DNA of 62,417 bases from an uncultured Paracoccaceae bacterium (GTDB taxonomy: Bacteria; Pseudomonadota; Alphaproteobacteria; Rhodobacterales; Rhodobacteraceae). Location: the NCBI GenBank assembly GCA_937995865.1, contig CALKJA010000035.1, positions 1 through 62,417 of the forward strand, written 5' to 3'. Positions within the stretch are counted from its first letter, which is position 1. Every line of letters begins with the position of its first letter. A program made the translations under genes and the position numbers. Below the pieces are notes generated by a model. It was not told the DNA's origin and did no database searches. It saw only the letters and a program-made list of their open reading frames with translations. This document shows, piece after piece, positions 36,995-46,960 of the stretch.

Positions 36995-37801
36995 TCATGC
37001 ATTGAGTGCGGCGATCGCTTCCTCGGCTGTGTCCACAAATGTGAACAGATCAAGATCATCAGCTGAGATTGTGCCGGCTTCGCTCAGCGCGTCCCAGTTG
37101 ATGATTTTCTCCCAAAAGGCTTTGCCAAACAGCAAGAATGGCACCGGTGCCATGCGCTTGGTTTGAATCAGGGTCAGGGCCTCAAACATTTCATCCAGCG
37201 TGCCGAACCCGCCCGGAAAGACGGTGATCGCTTTGGCCCGCATCAAGAAATGCATTTTGCGGATCGCGAAATAGTGGAAGTTAAAGCTAAGTTCTGGCGT
37301 GACATACTCATTCGGTGCTTGTTCATGCGGGAGCACGATATTTAGCCCGATGGACCGTCCGCCTGCGTCTTGTGCGCCGCGGTTGCCGGCTTCCATTACG
37401 CCGGGGCCACCGCCGGTGACGATGACGTTTTCGCGCCCACCACTTTCCATTGACGCTTCAGTCATCAAGCGGGCAAAGGTGCGCGCTTCTTCATAATAGC
37501 TGGACAGATCAGCCAGTGTTTTGGTGCGGGCGGTGTCCTTTTTGGCGGGCTCAGGAATGCGTGCACCGCCGAACATCACAATGGTGCTGTTGATGCCCTC
37601 TTCGTCCATAAGTAACTCAGGCTTCAGCAATTCCAACTGCAGCCGTACGGGGCGCAGATCCTCGCGGCACAAAAAATCCTCGTCAGCGAAGGCCAACTTA
37701 TACGCCGGGTGCATGGTTTGTGGCGTCTCGGGGATATTTTTTGCCCGGGCGCGATCTTCAAAGCTGTGACGCATTGCGTGGCGGCGTGACTGTTCATTCA
37801 T
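36995..37801 (-). CDS. LOG-family protein (TIGR00730-like nucleotide phosphoribohydrolase)
   Basis: 268-residue protein with both family signatures: GGGPGVMEAGNRGA and PGGFGTLDEMFEAL. LOG proteins cleave nucleoside 5'-monophosphates to the base and ribose phosphate; in plants this releases cytokinins. The N-terminal 60 residues are longer than LOG and fit the PpnN/Rossmann-fold subgroup. The start at 37801 (MNEQSRRHAMRHSF) is a best guess; 37774 is also possible and neither has a good ribosome site. Divergent from dapD by 186 bases. Confidence 0.85.
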   Translation of the reverse strand: MNEQSRRHAMRHSFEDRARAKNIPETPQTMHPAYKLAFADEDFLCREDLRPVRLQLELLKPELLMDEEGINSTIVMFGGARIPEPAKKDTARTKTLADLSSYYEEARTFARLMTEASMESGGRENVIVTGGGPGVMEAGNRGAQDAGGRSIGLNIVLPHEQAPNEYVTPELSFNFHYFAIRKMHFLMRAKAITVFPGGFGTLDEMFEALTLIQTKRMAPVPFLLFGKAFWEKIINWDALSEAGTISADDLDLFTFVDTAEEAIAALNA

Positions 37802-37987
37802 CTGGGGAAAGCCTGTCGTTTCAGAATGTGTTGAGGCTGACACTGGCACGAGGTTTGATCGGTGGGAAGGGGAGGTTTGATGGAATGGCCTCACAAGACT
37901 TGGCGGCGCGGCCTCTTTATGCGCAGTTGATTGCATGACCCTGCGCCGCAGCTTATAGCGCGGCGCAGCACAAGTGAGGGAAGCCCT

Positions 37988-38815
37988 ATGTCAAACGCAG
38001 CTCTGGAAACCGCCATCGAAGCCGCCTGGGAGGCGCGCGACACGATCACACCCGCCACAACGGGTGAGCAGCGTGACGCAATCGAAGAGACTTTGGCTGC
38101 GCTGGACGGCGGCGCGTTGCGCGTTGCGGAAAAACAAGACGATGGCAGCTGGCACGTAAACCAGTGGGCCAAGAAGGCTGTTTTGTTGGGCTTCCGCATC
38201 AAAGACATGGAAGAGCAGTCCGGCGGCCCGCAAGGCAGCGGCTGGTGGGACAAGGTCGATAGCAAATTCAAAGGTTGGGGCGCACCTGAATGGAAAGCTG
38301 CGGGTTTCCGCGCTGTTCCGAATTGCGTTGTACGTAAATCCGCCTTCATTGCGCCTGGCGTCGTTTTGATGCCGTCCTTTGTGAACTTGGGTGCTTATGT
38401 CGACGAGGGCACGATGGTTGATACTTGGGCCACCGTTGGTTCCTGTGCGCAGATCGGCAAGAACGTGCACTTGTCTGGCGGCGTGGGTATTGGTGGCGTG
38501 TTGGAGCCGATGCAAGCTGGACCAACGATCATTGAAGACAATTGTTTTATCGGAGCGCGGTCCGAAGTGGTCGAGGGCTGCATCGTGCGCGAAGGCTCTG
38601 TTTTGGGCATGGGCGTGTTTATCGGCCAATCGACCAAAATCGTGGACCGGGAGACCGGCGAAGTCATGTATGGGGAAGTGCCTCCCTACTCCGTGGTTGT
38701 TGCAGGCTCCATGCCGTCGAAGAATGGCGTCAACCTGTACTGTGCGGTGATCGTGAAGCGCGTGGATGAGCGGACCCGCTCAAAGACTGGGATTAATGAG
38801 TTGCTGCGCGACTAG
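37988..38815 (+). CDS. dapD: Tetrahydrodipicolinate N-succinyltransferase
   Basis: Succinylase of the lysine/diaminopimelate pathway. The 275-residue trimeric left-handed beta-helix protein shows hexapeptide turns ([51 protein letters not shown]) and the SxSREVVEG-like [39 protein letters not shown] is the usual start. dapE, a later step, follows about 3.6 kb on, with the Hint genes between. It ends in a strong terminator. Confidence 0.96.
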   Translation: MSNAALETAIEAAWEARDTITPATTGEQRDAIEETLAALDGGALRVAEKQDDGSWHVNQWAKKAVLLGFRIKDMEEQSGGPQGSGWWDKVDSKFKGWGAPEWKAAGFRAVPNCVVRKSAFIAPGVVLMPSFVNLGAYVDEGTMVDTWATVGSCAQIGKNVHLSGGVGIGGVLEPMQAGPTIIEDNCFIGARSEVVEGCIVREGSVLGMGVFIGQSTKIVDRETGEVMYGEVPPYSVVVAGSMPSKNGVNLYCAVIVKRVDERTRSKTGINELLRD

Positions 38816-38837
38816 GCACTTATCAAATACACGCATG

Positions 38838-38879
38838 AGACCCGAGGTTTTCAAAATCTCGGGTCTTTCTCTTTTTTAG
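38838..38879 (+). terminator. Rho-independent terminator of dapD
   Basis: A 9-bp perfect stem (AGACCCGAG 38838-38846 with CTCGGGTCT 38858-38866), extended inward by one GT pair and four AT pairs, followed by TTCTCTTTTTTAG. Lies 22 bases after the dapD stop. Confidence 0.9.
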
Positions 38880-38990
38880 CTTGCTCCATTGGCCCGTTTT
38901 CTGGATCTGAACGGGCATCCATACAGGCATCTGGGCGCTGCTTTTACGGGCGCGTCTTGTCTTGGCCACCGGGATAGGCGATCAAACGGC

Positions 38991-39380
38991 ATGAGTGATA
39001 CACCCCCAAATAATCCGAAACAGAAATCATCTGACAAAGCCGCGCCGAAAAAGCCGAAGCGGCCCCATTTCGTCTATACATTGCTTGTTGAAGTAGGGCG
39101 CAAGCCGGGAGACGGTCTTCCTGATGGGGCGACAGGCGGCGCGCTGATGCTGTATGCCAGTGGCGTGGACGAGGCTGAGGCGGTGCGAGAGAGCGTCGCG
39201 ATCCTCAAGCAAGCGGATCTCGCGCCGTTGGATGTGAGCGGCTACGGGACGCTCGAGGAGCGATTGGCTGAAGGCCACGACATTTCGGATGATGAAAAGG
39301 CTTTGATGCAGCGGGCATTGGATGAAAACAGCGTGATCGTTGCGCAGGTCACACCGTTCTACGAAGACGCCAAGACTTAG
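38991..39380 (+). CDS. Conserved hypothetical protein
   Basis: 129-residue soluble protein, not recognised. The first 30 residues are Pro/Lys-rich and probably flexible (KQKSSDKAAPKKPKRPHF). The rest is a compact alpha/beta part: FVYTLLVEVGRKPGDGLPDGATGGALMLYASGVDEAEAVRESVAILKQADL, ending in an acidic helix. Comparable orphan proteins follow dapD in related roseobacters in my recollection. No membrane segment or signal. The start at 38991 is the last ATG before the conserved-looking part; its ribosome site is weak. Confidence 0.6.
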   Translation: MSDTPPNNPKQKSSDKAAPKKPKRPHFVYTLLVEVGRKPGDGLPDGATGGALMLYASGVDEAEAVRESVAILKQADLAPLDVSGYGTLEERLAEGHDISDDEKALMQRALDENSVIVAQVTPFYEDAKT

Positions 39381-39417
39381 CCCATAATCGCTTGTACGTT
39401 GTGTAGCGGCGCAGCGG

Positions 39418-40518
39418 TTAGGCTGCGCGCGCTGCGTTTAAGGTTGCGACTTCATAGGGCCGCGCCACTGGATGCGGTAGCGCGCCATGCCCCGGAATGT
39501 GATGCGGTAGGTCGGCCCAAAGCGTTGTTGCGCTTGCCATCCGATCAGGGGACGCAACGCCAAGATTAAAAGACGCAATCCCAATCTCGGCATCCAACAT
39601 TTCAACCGTTTCAAGGACCAGCTGATGGTAGCAGATCACGCCGCGGGGGCTTAACGGGTGCGCATTGCGGCCATCCTTTAGGAGCGCGACATGGGCCAGC
39701 ACGTGCTCAATGCCCAAAAGATATTCAACGTCAGGGCCGCCAAGGGCCACAAGGCTTTCCGCACTAACTGTTACGTTTTGGGTCAGGCCAAGAAAGGGCG
39801 CGCGCATCACTTGTGGTGCAAAGCTGCCGCGTGCGGGTACCGTTCTTTCAATGCGCCGCAATATGCGATGCGCCACGCCTTGGGTACACAGCACCGTATC
39901 ACCAGCACCAAGCCTCGAGATAGATTTTGGTCCGTTGGGTGTTGCGATTCGGGTGCCTGCGCCAAGGCCGGGCATTGGTCCCGTAGGTTCAAACGCGCGG
40001 GAAATCGCGACGAAGTTCAATTGGTTTTTCTGGCACGCGGCTGACGCAGCATGAATGGCATCTTCTAGCACCATCCAAGGCAACGGACGCGGAGCCGAAA
40101 CAAGCACTTGGGCAAGATGATTTGTTTGCGGTTGGAAAACTGAGAGCACACCCGCACGGATCGCTGAATCCCATGCAAAGCTAATCCGCACGATCTGGGC
40201 TTCGGGCGTGACAGACAACGGAAGCGAATGCTTCCAACAGGTGCCATCTACCTCAAGCGCAAAAGAAAGCGTGTCCGCTTCCGTGCATGCAATGCGCAAG
40301 GAAAACCCTTGGCTAGAGCTATGGTCGAGTAGTGTGCGAGGCATGTTATAACGCGCGATTGGTGCCTCAAGCAGCAATGTACCGCGGCAAGCAAGCTTGC
40401 CAAATTTCGGGTGGTTTTCCGGCGCCCGCGGCGTCGATTTCGGAGACCCGATCCGATAGCTCAACCCCAACAGATTGAAGTCTGCGCCATGGGCATCTGC
40501 GAGTGCGATCCAGCTCAT
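39418..40518 (-). CDS. Hint-domain-related protein lacking catalytic residues
   Basis: 366-residue protein. The N-terminal half (to about 185) is not recognised. A Hint fold then begins at GLGAGTRIATPNGPKSISRLGAGDTVLC, aligned with CFxxGTxIxTPxGxxxIExLxxGD in its neighbour, but the nucleophile Cys is replaced (GLGAGT). The second-block His is also lost (VSAESLVAL instead of VSPQHRVL). The third block retains only YHQLV. Self-splicing or autocleavage is therefore unlikely. It overlaps the intact Hint gene by four bases and follows it, so the two are made together. Confidence 0.7.
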   Translation of the reverse strand: MSWIALADAHGADFNLLGLSYRIGSPKSTPRAPENHPKFGKLACRGTLLLEAPIARYNMPRTLLDHSSSQGFSLRIACTEADTLSFALEVDGTCWKHSLPLSVTPEAQIVRISFAWDSAIRAGVLSVFQPQTNHLAQVLVSAPRPLPWMVLEDAIHAASAACQKNQLNFVAISRAFEPTGPMPGLGAGTRIATPNGPKSISRLGAGDTVLCTQGVAHRILRRIERTVPARGSFAPQVMRAPFLGLTQNVTVSAESLVALGGPDVEYLLGIEHVLAHVALLKDGRNAHPLSPRGVICYHQLVLETVEMLDAEIGIASFNLGVASPDRMASATTLWADLPHHIPGHGALPHPVARPYEVATLNAARAA

Positions 40519-42104
40519 GATGCGGCCATCAAAACTTCGGCCTCATAGGCACGCAAAGTGCGCCGCGCGGCTGGGGAATACCCTTGGCCCGTTGCGGGGT
40601 CTAGCTCAGGGAAAATTTCGCGAATCTCTTCAAGAACGGCCTCCTCAAAGCAATCTTCGGTCTGCGGTCCGGGCAAGAAGCTTTCGGTGGCAAGACCCTC
40701 GGAAAATACAACCTGATGGCTGTCAAAAAGCAGATGAACATAGGTCACAAACCCACCCTCCATTCGGCGTATGGTGCGATCATTGATAAGGTGCTTGGCC
40801 GAAACAAGAACCTCAGGCTCACCAAACAAAAGCTCCGAGAGAGTGTCGCGGATCAAAACCCGGTGTTGCGGTGACACCAAGATGCGTCGGTGATCTCCAA
40901 GCGCACCTTCCGCGATATGCACGGGTGCAAGTTTGCCAGTTGCCGGGATTGTGCGCGATCCGGTCCAACGGATTGGTTGGGGGCCATCATCATGGGTCAT
41001 AACCAAATCACCGGGCTGGAGTTCTTCAATCCTGCGTTCGCCCTCTGGGGTCAGGATCAAAGTGCCCGCAACAAAGCAGGGGATCGTATCGATCGTGACA
41101 AACCCGGTATCAGTGGTTCCGGTGACATCATTTTCGATCTGATAAGTGAAAACAACATCATCTGTGGTGTTTGAGGTGGTTTCGACGTCGAAGGTGCCAT
41201 CGGAGTTCAGGGTAATGGACTGGCCGGTGGCAAGATCAACAGTTTCGCCAACATCGACTTCGACACCGTTGATATGTGTGATCGTTACAGTGCCGCCCGC
41301 GGTATTGATATCGTTCGCCTGAACATCGACGGTCTTCGTGTAATCCTTACCAATGGTATACGTGTCATCTTCTGCAATCAGCACGGATTGGACAGAATCC
41401 GCAGCGATGAGCAGGTTGGAATCGTAAGAGCTATCCGAGGCATCCGCGATGCCGATGCGGATTGTATTGACCACCGGACTGTTGGGGTCTGTCGTAGGGA
41501 TCACCGGAATGGAGAGAGACATTGTGACGGTGAACCCGTCCATTTCAGTGTTATACTGATCCCCGGTGTTATCGTTGTATAGGTTCTGTGTGTCTTGACT
41601 ATTAATATCAGTGACCGACGTGGTCCCGATAGACATAGGCACATAGGACCCGTTGATCCACACAGCGACAATGTCATTGTAGATTGAGTTGATGTATTCT
41701 GGATATTCGTCTGATGAGAAGACGAACTGCATCGTCAGTGTGTCACCGGCGCTGGTGAAATCGATATCCAGATAAGACGCGTCATAGGTTGTTCGGCCTG
41801 CAACGGCGTTGAAATCTGCGTTGTTGTCTTCACCTGAGGTGTCGGTGGTCCGGCTGGTGCTTGAGTTCGGATTGTTGCCGCGATTGTTTGTGAAGTGATC
41901 CACCCGCCCAGTAGATAGGATGACGCCAGAATCCGACGGCGTGACGCCCGGCGTGATCGTATCCCCATCGGAAAAAATCGCAGAGCTGCGGCTGTCGCCT
42001 GTGTAGGTTGCACCTTCCACAGATACGCCATCGCCAAAGATGGTTTCCGCCATCTCTTGCGCCGTTGCGTTCCGATCGTAGGTCAGCTCATTTGCTGCAA
42101 CCAT
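40515..42104 (-). CDS. Choice-of-anchor L / Hint-domain surface protein
   Basis: 529-residue protein. Residues about 1-230 match the choice-of-anchor L pattern (YTGDSRSSAIFSDGDTI...GVILSTGRVDHFTNNRGN...FVFSSDEYPEYINSIYNDIVAVWINGS). Next is an Ig/cadherin-like module with VDVQANDINTAGGTVTITH, then a C-terminal Hint domain beginning at CFVAGTLILTPEGERRIEEL with SPQHRVL and THVHLLFDSHQ-like YVHLLFDSHQVV. Very rich in Asp, Thr and Ser with few Cys, as in secreted proteins exported by a type I system. Starts at 42104 (ATG) or 42134 (TTG) are possible. Confidence 0.75.
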   Translation of the reverse strand: MVAANELTYDRNATAQEMAETIFGDGVSVEGATYTGDSRSSAIFSDGDTITPGVTPSDSGVILSTGRVDHFTNNRGNNPNSSTSRTTDTSGEDNNADFNAVAGRTTYDASYLDIDFTSAGDTLTMQFVFSSDEYPEYINSIYNDIVAVWINGSYVPMSIGTTSVTDINSQDTQNLYNDNTGDQYNTEMDGFTVTMSLSIPVIPTTDPNSPVVNTIRIGIADASDSSYDSNLLIAADSVQSVLIAEDDTYTIGKDYTKTVDVQANDINTAGGTVTITHINGVEVDVGETVDLATGQSITLNSDGTFDVETTSNTTDDVVFTYQIENDVTGTTDTGFVTIDTIPCFVAGTLILTPEGERRIEELQPGDLVMTHDDGPQPIRWTGSRTIPATGKLAPVHIAEGALGDHRRILVSPQHRVLIRDTLSELLFGEPEVLVSAKHLINDRTIRRMEGGFVTYVHLLFDSHQVVFSEGLATESFLPGPQTEDCFEEAVLEEIREIFPELDPATGQGYSPAARRTLRAYEAEVLMAAS

Positions 42105-42370
42105 GCCTTGCCCCGCCACATCCCTTGGAGGCAAGACAACGGGACATCCAGCGCATCACCACATTGCGCTGTGTTATACTCAACCGTTGTATACGGACCT
42201 GCTCAGATCCTGCCCTGCCTCGGGGACTTTGTATTTTTAGATCACGGGTTTTCCCGCATTACGTGCATTGTTAAGGCTCTTTGTTTGATTTGACTAGAAT
42301 TTTTCTTTTTCGGAGCCAAATTTCGGGTGTCTGGCTTGAGGCTTGGCACCGGTTCGCCCAGAAATGTGGC

Positions 42371-43531
42371 ATGACCGATACACATTACCCCCCGATTGAC
42401 CCTGTCGCGCTCACGAGTGATCTGGTGCGCTGCCCCTCAGTGACCCCAGAAGAGGGCGGTGCTCTTGAGTTGTTGCAAGAACTGCTTGGGGCCGCTGGCT
42501 TTATTTGTATGCGTGTGGATCGTGGGGGCGTGTCAAATCTCTTTGCCCGTTGGGGAGAAAAGGGCGCGGCCCGCACGTTCGGCTTCAACGGGCATACAGA
42601 TGTGGTTCCCGTGGGCGACGAAGCAGCTTGGAGCCATCCGCCCTTTGGCGCAGTGATCGAAGACGGTTATCTGTATGGGCGCGGCTCAACTGATATGAAA
42701 AGCGGGGTCGCCGCTTTTGCGGCGGCGGCTGTGGATTTTGTGCGTGAGACACCGCCCGACGGTGCCGTGATCCTGACAATCACCGGCGATGAAGAGGGCG
42801 ATGCCTTTGATGGAACCGTTGCGCTGTTGGATTGGATGGACGCGCAAGGCGAGGCAATGGATGTCTGTCTTGTGGGTGAGCCAACAAGCCCGAATGAAAT
42901 GGGCGAGGCGATCAAGATCGGCCGACGCGGATCAATGACCGCATGGATCACCGTGACGGGTAAACAAGGCCACGCCGCTTACCCGCATCTGGCCAACAAT
43001 CCCATGTCCCCTTTGGCGCGGCTAATGGATATTTATGCCTCTCACAGCTTGGACGAAGGCACCGACCATTTCGATGCTTCAACTCTGGCTGTTGTAAGCC
43101 TGCGCACGGACAACACCGCCACAAATGTGATTCCTGCCAAAGGCCACGCAACGGTCAACATCCGCTTTAATGACAGCCACAGCGGCGCATCTATTTCTGA
43201 GTGGTTGCGTACCGAAGCAGCCGCTGTCGCCAAAGTATTTGGCGTTGAGATAGAGATGGAAATTAAGATCTCAGGCGAGAGCTTTCTGACGCCTCCGGGG
43301 CCCTTGTCCGAGATGGTTAGCGCCGCTGTTCAGGCTGAAACCAATCGCGTGCCGGAGCTGAGCACATCGGGTGGCACGTCAGATGCCCGGTTTGTCAAAG
43401 ATCATTGCCCGGTTGTAGAATGCGGGTTGGTTGGCAAACGGATGCACGCGGTTGATGAGCGGGTTGAGATCGCGCAGGTCCATCAGCTTAAGACCATCTA
43501 TGGTCGTATCTTGCGGAGCTATTTCGGATGA
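42371..43531 (+). CDS. dapE: Succinyl-diaminopimelate desuccinylase
   Basis: Zinc-dependent M20 peptidase-fold enzyme that removes succinate in lysine/DAP synthesis. The 386-residue protein has [12 protein letters not shown] (metal His), [27 protein letters not shown] (catalytic/metal Glu), [24 protein letters not shown] and [13 protein letters not shown] near the end. The start at 42371 matches homologues; 90 upstream in-frame bases are non-coding in character. Its stop overlaps the GNAT start (ATGA). Confidence 0.96.
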   Translation: MTDTHYPPIDPVALTSDLVRCPSVTPEEGGALELLQELLGAAGFICMRVDRGGVSNLFARWGEKGAARTFGFNGHTDVVPVGDEAAWSHPPFGAVIEDGYLYGRGSTDMKSGVAAFAAAAVDFVRETPPDGAVILTITGDEEGDAFDGTVALLDWMDAQGEAMDVCLVGEPTSPNEMGEAIKIGRRGSMTAWITVTGKQGHAAYPHLANNPMSPLARLMDIYASHSLDEGTDHFDASTLAVVSLRTDNTATNVIPAKGHATVNIRFNDSHSGASISEWLRTEAAAVAKVFGVEIEMEIKISGESFLTPPGPLSEMVSAAVQAETNRVPELSTSGGTSDARFVKDHCPVVECGLVGKRMHAVDERVEIAQVHQLKTIYGRILRSYFG

Positions 43532-43947
43532 GCCTTCTGGTTGAAGAGACCAATGATCTGCGCACATGCCATAGCCTGCGCCGTGTCGTGTTCATCGAAG
43601 AGCAGGGCGTGTCTCAGGCAGAAGAAGTGGATGGCAAAGACGGTGAGGCCCGGCATGTATTGGCCCGGCTAAACGGCCGGGCTATCGGGTGCGCGCGGGT
43701 TTTGTCTTATGGGTCAACCGTGAAGATCGGGCGGGTCTGTGTGCTTTCAGATGGCCGCAGACGTGGCATTGGCGCAGCACTGATCGAAGGATGCCACGCC
43801 ATTGGTCAAGACTGGGGTGCAACGCGCGCTATTCTTGGGGCGCAACTAACCGCCCTGAGCTTCTACGAGCAGTTGGGCTACCGTGCCTATGGAGATGTGT
43901 TCGACGACGCGGGCATCGATCACAAGATGATGGAAATCCCTTTGTGA
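43528..43947 (+). CDS. GNAT-family N-acetyltransferase, ElaA-like
   Basis: 139-residue acetyltransferase with the acetyl-CoA loop [18 protein letters not shown] and the conserved R(R)xVFIEEQGV near the N terminus typical of ElaA-like proteins. The substrate is unknown. It overlaps dapE by four bases and the DUF2064 gene by four bases (GTGA), so the three are translationally chained. A role in amino-acid metabolism is only suggested by dapE. Confidence 0.85.
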   Translation: MSLLVEETNDLRTCHSLRRVVFIEEQGVSQAEEVDGKDGEARHVLARLNGRAIGCARVLSYGSTVKIGRVCVLSDGRRRGIGAALIEGCHAIGQDWGATRAILGAQLTALSFYEQLGYRAYGDVFDDAGIDHKMMEIPL

Positions 43948-44531
43948 GACGCAAAGTAAAGACGCTGATCGTTATGGTGAAGGAACCACGACCGGGCCGT
44001 GTTAAAACGCGGTTGGGGCGCAGCATTGGCATGACGGCTGCGGCTTGGTGGTTCCGCCATCAGTTGCGCCGTTTGTTGCGGCGGCTGGATGATCCACGTT
44101 GGCAATTGGTTCTGGCAGTTGCGCCAGACCATGCGGGCATGCAATCGCGGGTGTGGCCGGCCCATTTGCCCCGTGTGCCGCAAGGCGCAGGGGATTTGGG
44201 AGATCGCATGGGGCGATTGCTGCGATCCATGCCGCCTGGGCCGGTCTGTATCGTGGGGGCGGACATTCCCGGGATTAACGCGGAAGCCGTGAACGAGGCC
44301 TTTGCCACGCTTGGCGGCGTTGACGCAGTTTTTGGGCCTGCACCTGACGGTGGATTTTGGTTGATTGGCTTGAAACGAGCAGGCCCTGTGCCGGCGCGCT
44401 TGTTTGAAAAGGTGCGATGGTCGACAAAACATGCGCTTGCAGATAGCCGCGCAACCCTCGCAGGGCATACGGTCAGGTTGATCCGTGAATTGCGGGATGT
44501 GGATGAAGCATCGGATCTGAAGCGGGTTTAG
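43944..44531 (+). CDS. DUF2064 (TIGR04282-type) glycosyltransferase-like protein
   Basis: 195-residue nucleotide-diphospho-sugar-fold protein. Signatures: VMVKEPRPGRVKTRLG at the N terminus, IVGADIPGINAEAVNEAF and FGPAPDGGFWLIGL. The family includes enzymes linked with arsenosugar synthesis and molybdopterin-like nucleotidyltransferases; the reaction is not established. The GTG start at 43944 overlaps the GNAT stop, and no ATG fits that position. A GC hairpin follows the stop. Confidence 0.82.
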   Translation: MRRKVKTLIVMVKEPRPGRVKTRLGRSIGMTAAAWWFRHQLRRLLRRLDDPRWQLVLAVAPDHAGMQSRVWPAHLPRVPQGAGDLGDRMGRLLRSMPPGPVCIVGADIPGINAEAVNEAFATLGGVDAVFGPAPDGGFWLIGLKRAGPVPARLFEKVRWSTKHALADSRATLAGHTVRLIRELRDVDEASDLKRV

Positions 44532-44547
44532 CGCGGCGTCTTGGAAA

Positions 44548-44575
44548 ATGGGGGCCAACCCCCATACCCCCGGGA
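44548..44575 (+). terminator. Terminator-like hairpin with CCCCGGGATATTT tail
   Basis: Stem ATGGGGG at 44548-44554 with CCCCCAT at 44559-44565 and loop CCAA, followed by ACCCCCGGGATATTT. It sits 17 bases after the DUF2064 stop and 63 bases before rnr. I recall this hairpin-plus-CCCGGGATATTT arrangement recurring between roseobacter genes. Confidence 0.6.
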
Positions 44576-44637
44576 TATTTAACCCACAAAGACTGGGCGG
44601 GGTTTTGGTGCGATCAGCAGCGTGATAGCGGTGCTGC

Positions 44638-46890
44638 ATGGCACAGCTCCCTTCCCGCGCCGAGATCCTTGACTGGATTTCCGAAAACCCCACCCGCGCT
44701 TCTAAGCGTGACATCGCCAAAGCCTTTGGAATCAAAGGGTCTGCGCGGATTGACCTGAAGCGCATGCTCAAGGAACTTGAGGGCGGAGGGCATCTGAGCA
44801 AGCAAAAGAAGACCTATCGCGACCCTGACAAGCTGCCACCAGTTGCGGTGCTTATGGTTGGCCCCCCCTCAAGTGATGGCGATGTTTTTGCGCGCCCGTT
44901 GGAATGGCAGGGAGAAGGCCCTGAGCCGCGTATTTTGATGATTGCCCGCAAGGGTGAGCCCGCGCTGGGCGACGGCGATCGTATCTTGGCCCGGCTTCAG
45001 GAGGTTGGAGCCGAAGATCACCACTATGAGGGGCGCTTGATCCGACGGATTGGGGCAAACCCACGCCGCATACTTGGTGTGTTCCGAAAAGGCGCAGAGG
45101 GCGGGCGGATCGTTCCCGTGGACAAGAAGGCTGACAAAGAATGGATGGTTCCTGCGGGGGCCACAGGTGGCGCTAAGGACGGTGAGCTGATTGAAGCGGA
45201 ACAGGCAGGCCCAAAGGGCCGGATGGGTTTGCCAAAGGCGCGTATTGTTGAGCGTCTTGGCGATCCTTCCGCGCCTAAAGCGGTTTCTCTGATTGCGATT
45301 CACCAGCACGGCATTCCAGATGATTTCCCGGATGCCGTTATGGCCGAGGCAGATGCTGCGGCTCCTGTTGGACTGGAGGGGCGCGAGGATTTAACCGAAC
45401 TGCCCTTGGTCACCATCGATCCCGCCGATGCGCGTGATCACGATGACGCGTGTTGCGCGTTTCCCGACGAGGATGAAGCAAATGCGGGCGGCCACGTAAT
45501 CTGGGTCGCGATTGCGGATGTGGCGCAGTACGTGCGCGCGGGTTCCGCCTTGGATGCGGAAGCGCGCCGGCGCGGCAACTCCACCTATTTCCCGGATCGC
45601 GTGGTGCCGATGTTGCCGGATCGGCTTTCTGGGGATTTGTGTTCGCTGCATGAGGGCGTTCCACGTGCGTGTATCGCCGTGCGCATGGTGATAGACTGCG
45701 ATGGTGCGCTTTTGGGGCACCGCTTTGTGCGTGGGTTGATGAAATCCCCTGCTTCGCTTCACTATGAAGAGGTTCAAGCTGCCGTGGACGGCGCGCCGTC
45801 AGAGCGTTGCTTTGCCTTGTTAGAGCCTGTTTTGAAGCCCCTTTATGCTGCCTATGAAGCGCTCAAAAGGGGCCGTTCGCTGCGGCAACCGCTTGAATTG
45901 GACCTGCCAGAGCGCCGGATCGAGTTGAGTGAGGCGGGAAAGGTCACATCGGTTGCCTTTAAGGACCGCTTGGATGCGCATCGCTTGATAGAAGAGTTTA
46001 TGGTTCTGGCCAATGTTGCCGCTGCCGAGGCGCTGATTGCCAAGCGCACGCCGCTCTTGTTCCGCGTGCATGAAGAACCCTCTCCTGAGAAGCTTGATGC
46101 GCTGCGCGAGACGGCGCAATCTGTGGGTCTGCCGTTGGCGAAGGGGCAAGTGTTGATGACGCGGCACCTGAACCAGCTGCTGAATTCGGCCGCAGATACA
46201 GACCATGCTGAGATGATAAATATCACTACGCTGCGTTCAATGACCCAAGCCTATTACAGCGCGCAGAACTACGGGCATTTCGGGCTGGCCCTAAAGAATT
46301 ATGCGCATTTCACATCACCGATCCGGCGCTATTCTGATTTGATTGTGCACCGGGCTTTGGTGTCCTCGCACGGGTGGGGCGATGACGGGTTGAGCCCGGA
46401 AGAGATCGACCGGCTTGACGCAACCGCCCAGCATATCTCAGAAACCGAGCGTCGCTCGATGATCGCGGAGCGCGACACCAATGACCGCTACCTTGCGGCC
46501 TATCTGAGTGAGCGCATGGGCAGTGAGATGACGGGCCGAATCAGCGGCGTGCAGCGGTTTGGTGTGTTTGTGAAGTTGGATGATACTGGCGCGGATGGGC
46601 TTGTCCCGATCCGGGAGCTAGGCGCAGAGTATTTCCACTATGACGCTGAAACGATGGTGCTGACGGGTGCCGATAGTGGGCGCACGATTGGGCTGTCGCA
46701 GCGTGTTACGGTAAGGTTGGCCGAGGCGGTTCCATTGACGGGCGGGCTAATTCTTGAGCTGTTAGAGATTGATGGCAAAGCGCCCAGCCGGGGCCCGGCC
46801 CGTGGGCGCGGCAAGCCTCCAAAGCGGAAGTTCGGTTCGGGAAAGAAGAAAGCAGCTAAGGCGCGCAAGGTCACACGACGTCGGCGGTAG
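44638..46890 (+). CDS. rnr: Ribonuclease R
   Basis: 3'-5' exoribonuclease of structured RNA, with roles in rRNA decay and trans-translation. The 750-residue protein has an N-terminal winged helix (SKRDIAKAFGIKGSARIDLKRMLK), cold-shock domains, the RNB catalytic domain with LVTIDPADARDHDDACC (metal Asp residues) and NYAHFTSPIRRYSDLIVHRAL, an S1 domain (GRISGVQRFGVFVKLDDTGADGLVPI), and a basic tail (GRGKPPKRKFGSGKKKAAKARKVTRRRR). No clear ribosome site ahead of 44638; homologues start the same way. Confidence 0.96.
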   Translation: MAQLPSRAEILDWISENPTRASKRDIAKAFGIKGSARIDLKRMLKELEGGGHLSKQKKTYRDPDKLPPVAVLMVGPPSSDGDVFARPLEWQGEGPEPRILMIARKGEPALGDGDRILARLQEVGAEDHHYEGRLIRRIGANPRRILGVFRKGAEGGRIVPVDKKADKEWMVPAGATGGAKDGELIEAEQAGPKGRMGLPKARIVERLGDPSAPKAVSLIAIHQHGIPDDFPDAVMAEADAAAPVGLEGREDLTELPLVTIDPADARDHDDACCAFPDEDEANAGGHVIWVAIADVAQYVRAGSALDAEARRRGNSTYFPDRVVPMLPDRLSGDLCSLHEGVPRACIAVRMVIDCDGALLGHRFVRGLMKSPASLHYEEVQAAVDGAPSERCFALLEPVLKPLYAAYEALKRGRSLRQPLELDLPERRIELSEAGKVTSVAFKDRLDAHRLIEEFMVLANVAAAEALIAKRTPLLFRVHEEPSPEKLDALRETAQSVGLPLAKGQVLMTRHLNQLLNSAADTDHAEMINITTLRSMTQAYYSAQNYGHFGLALKNYAHFTSPIRRYSDLIVHRALVSSHGWGDDGLSPEEIDRLDATAQHISETERRSMIAERDTNDRYLAAYLSERMGSEMTGRISGVQRFGVFVKLDDTGADGLVPIRELGAEYFHYDAETMVLTGADSGRTIGLSQRVTVRLAEAVPLTGGLILELLEIDGKAPSRGPARGRGKPPKRKFGSGKKKAAKARKVTRRRR

Positions 46891-46960
46891 GCCGCTTAGC
46901 ACAGGTGCGTATTTCTCAACGGTGGGTTACGCTAATGCGGTAGTGTTAGGGCCTTTGAAA

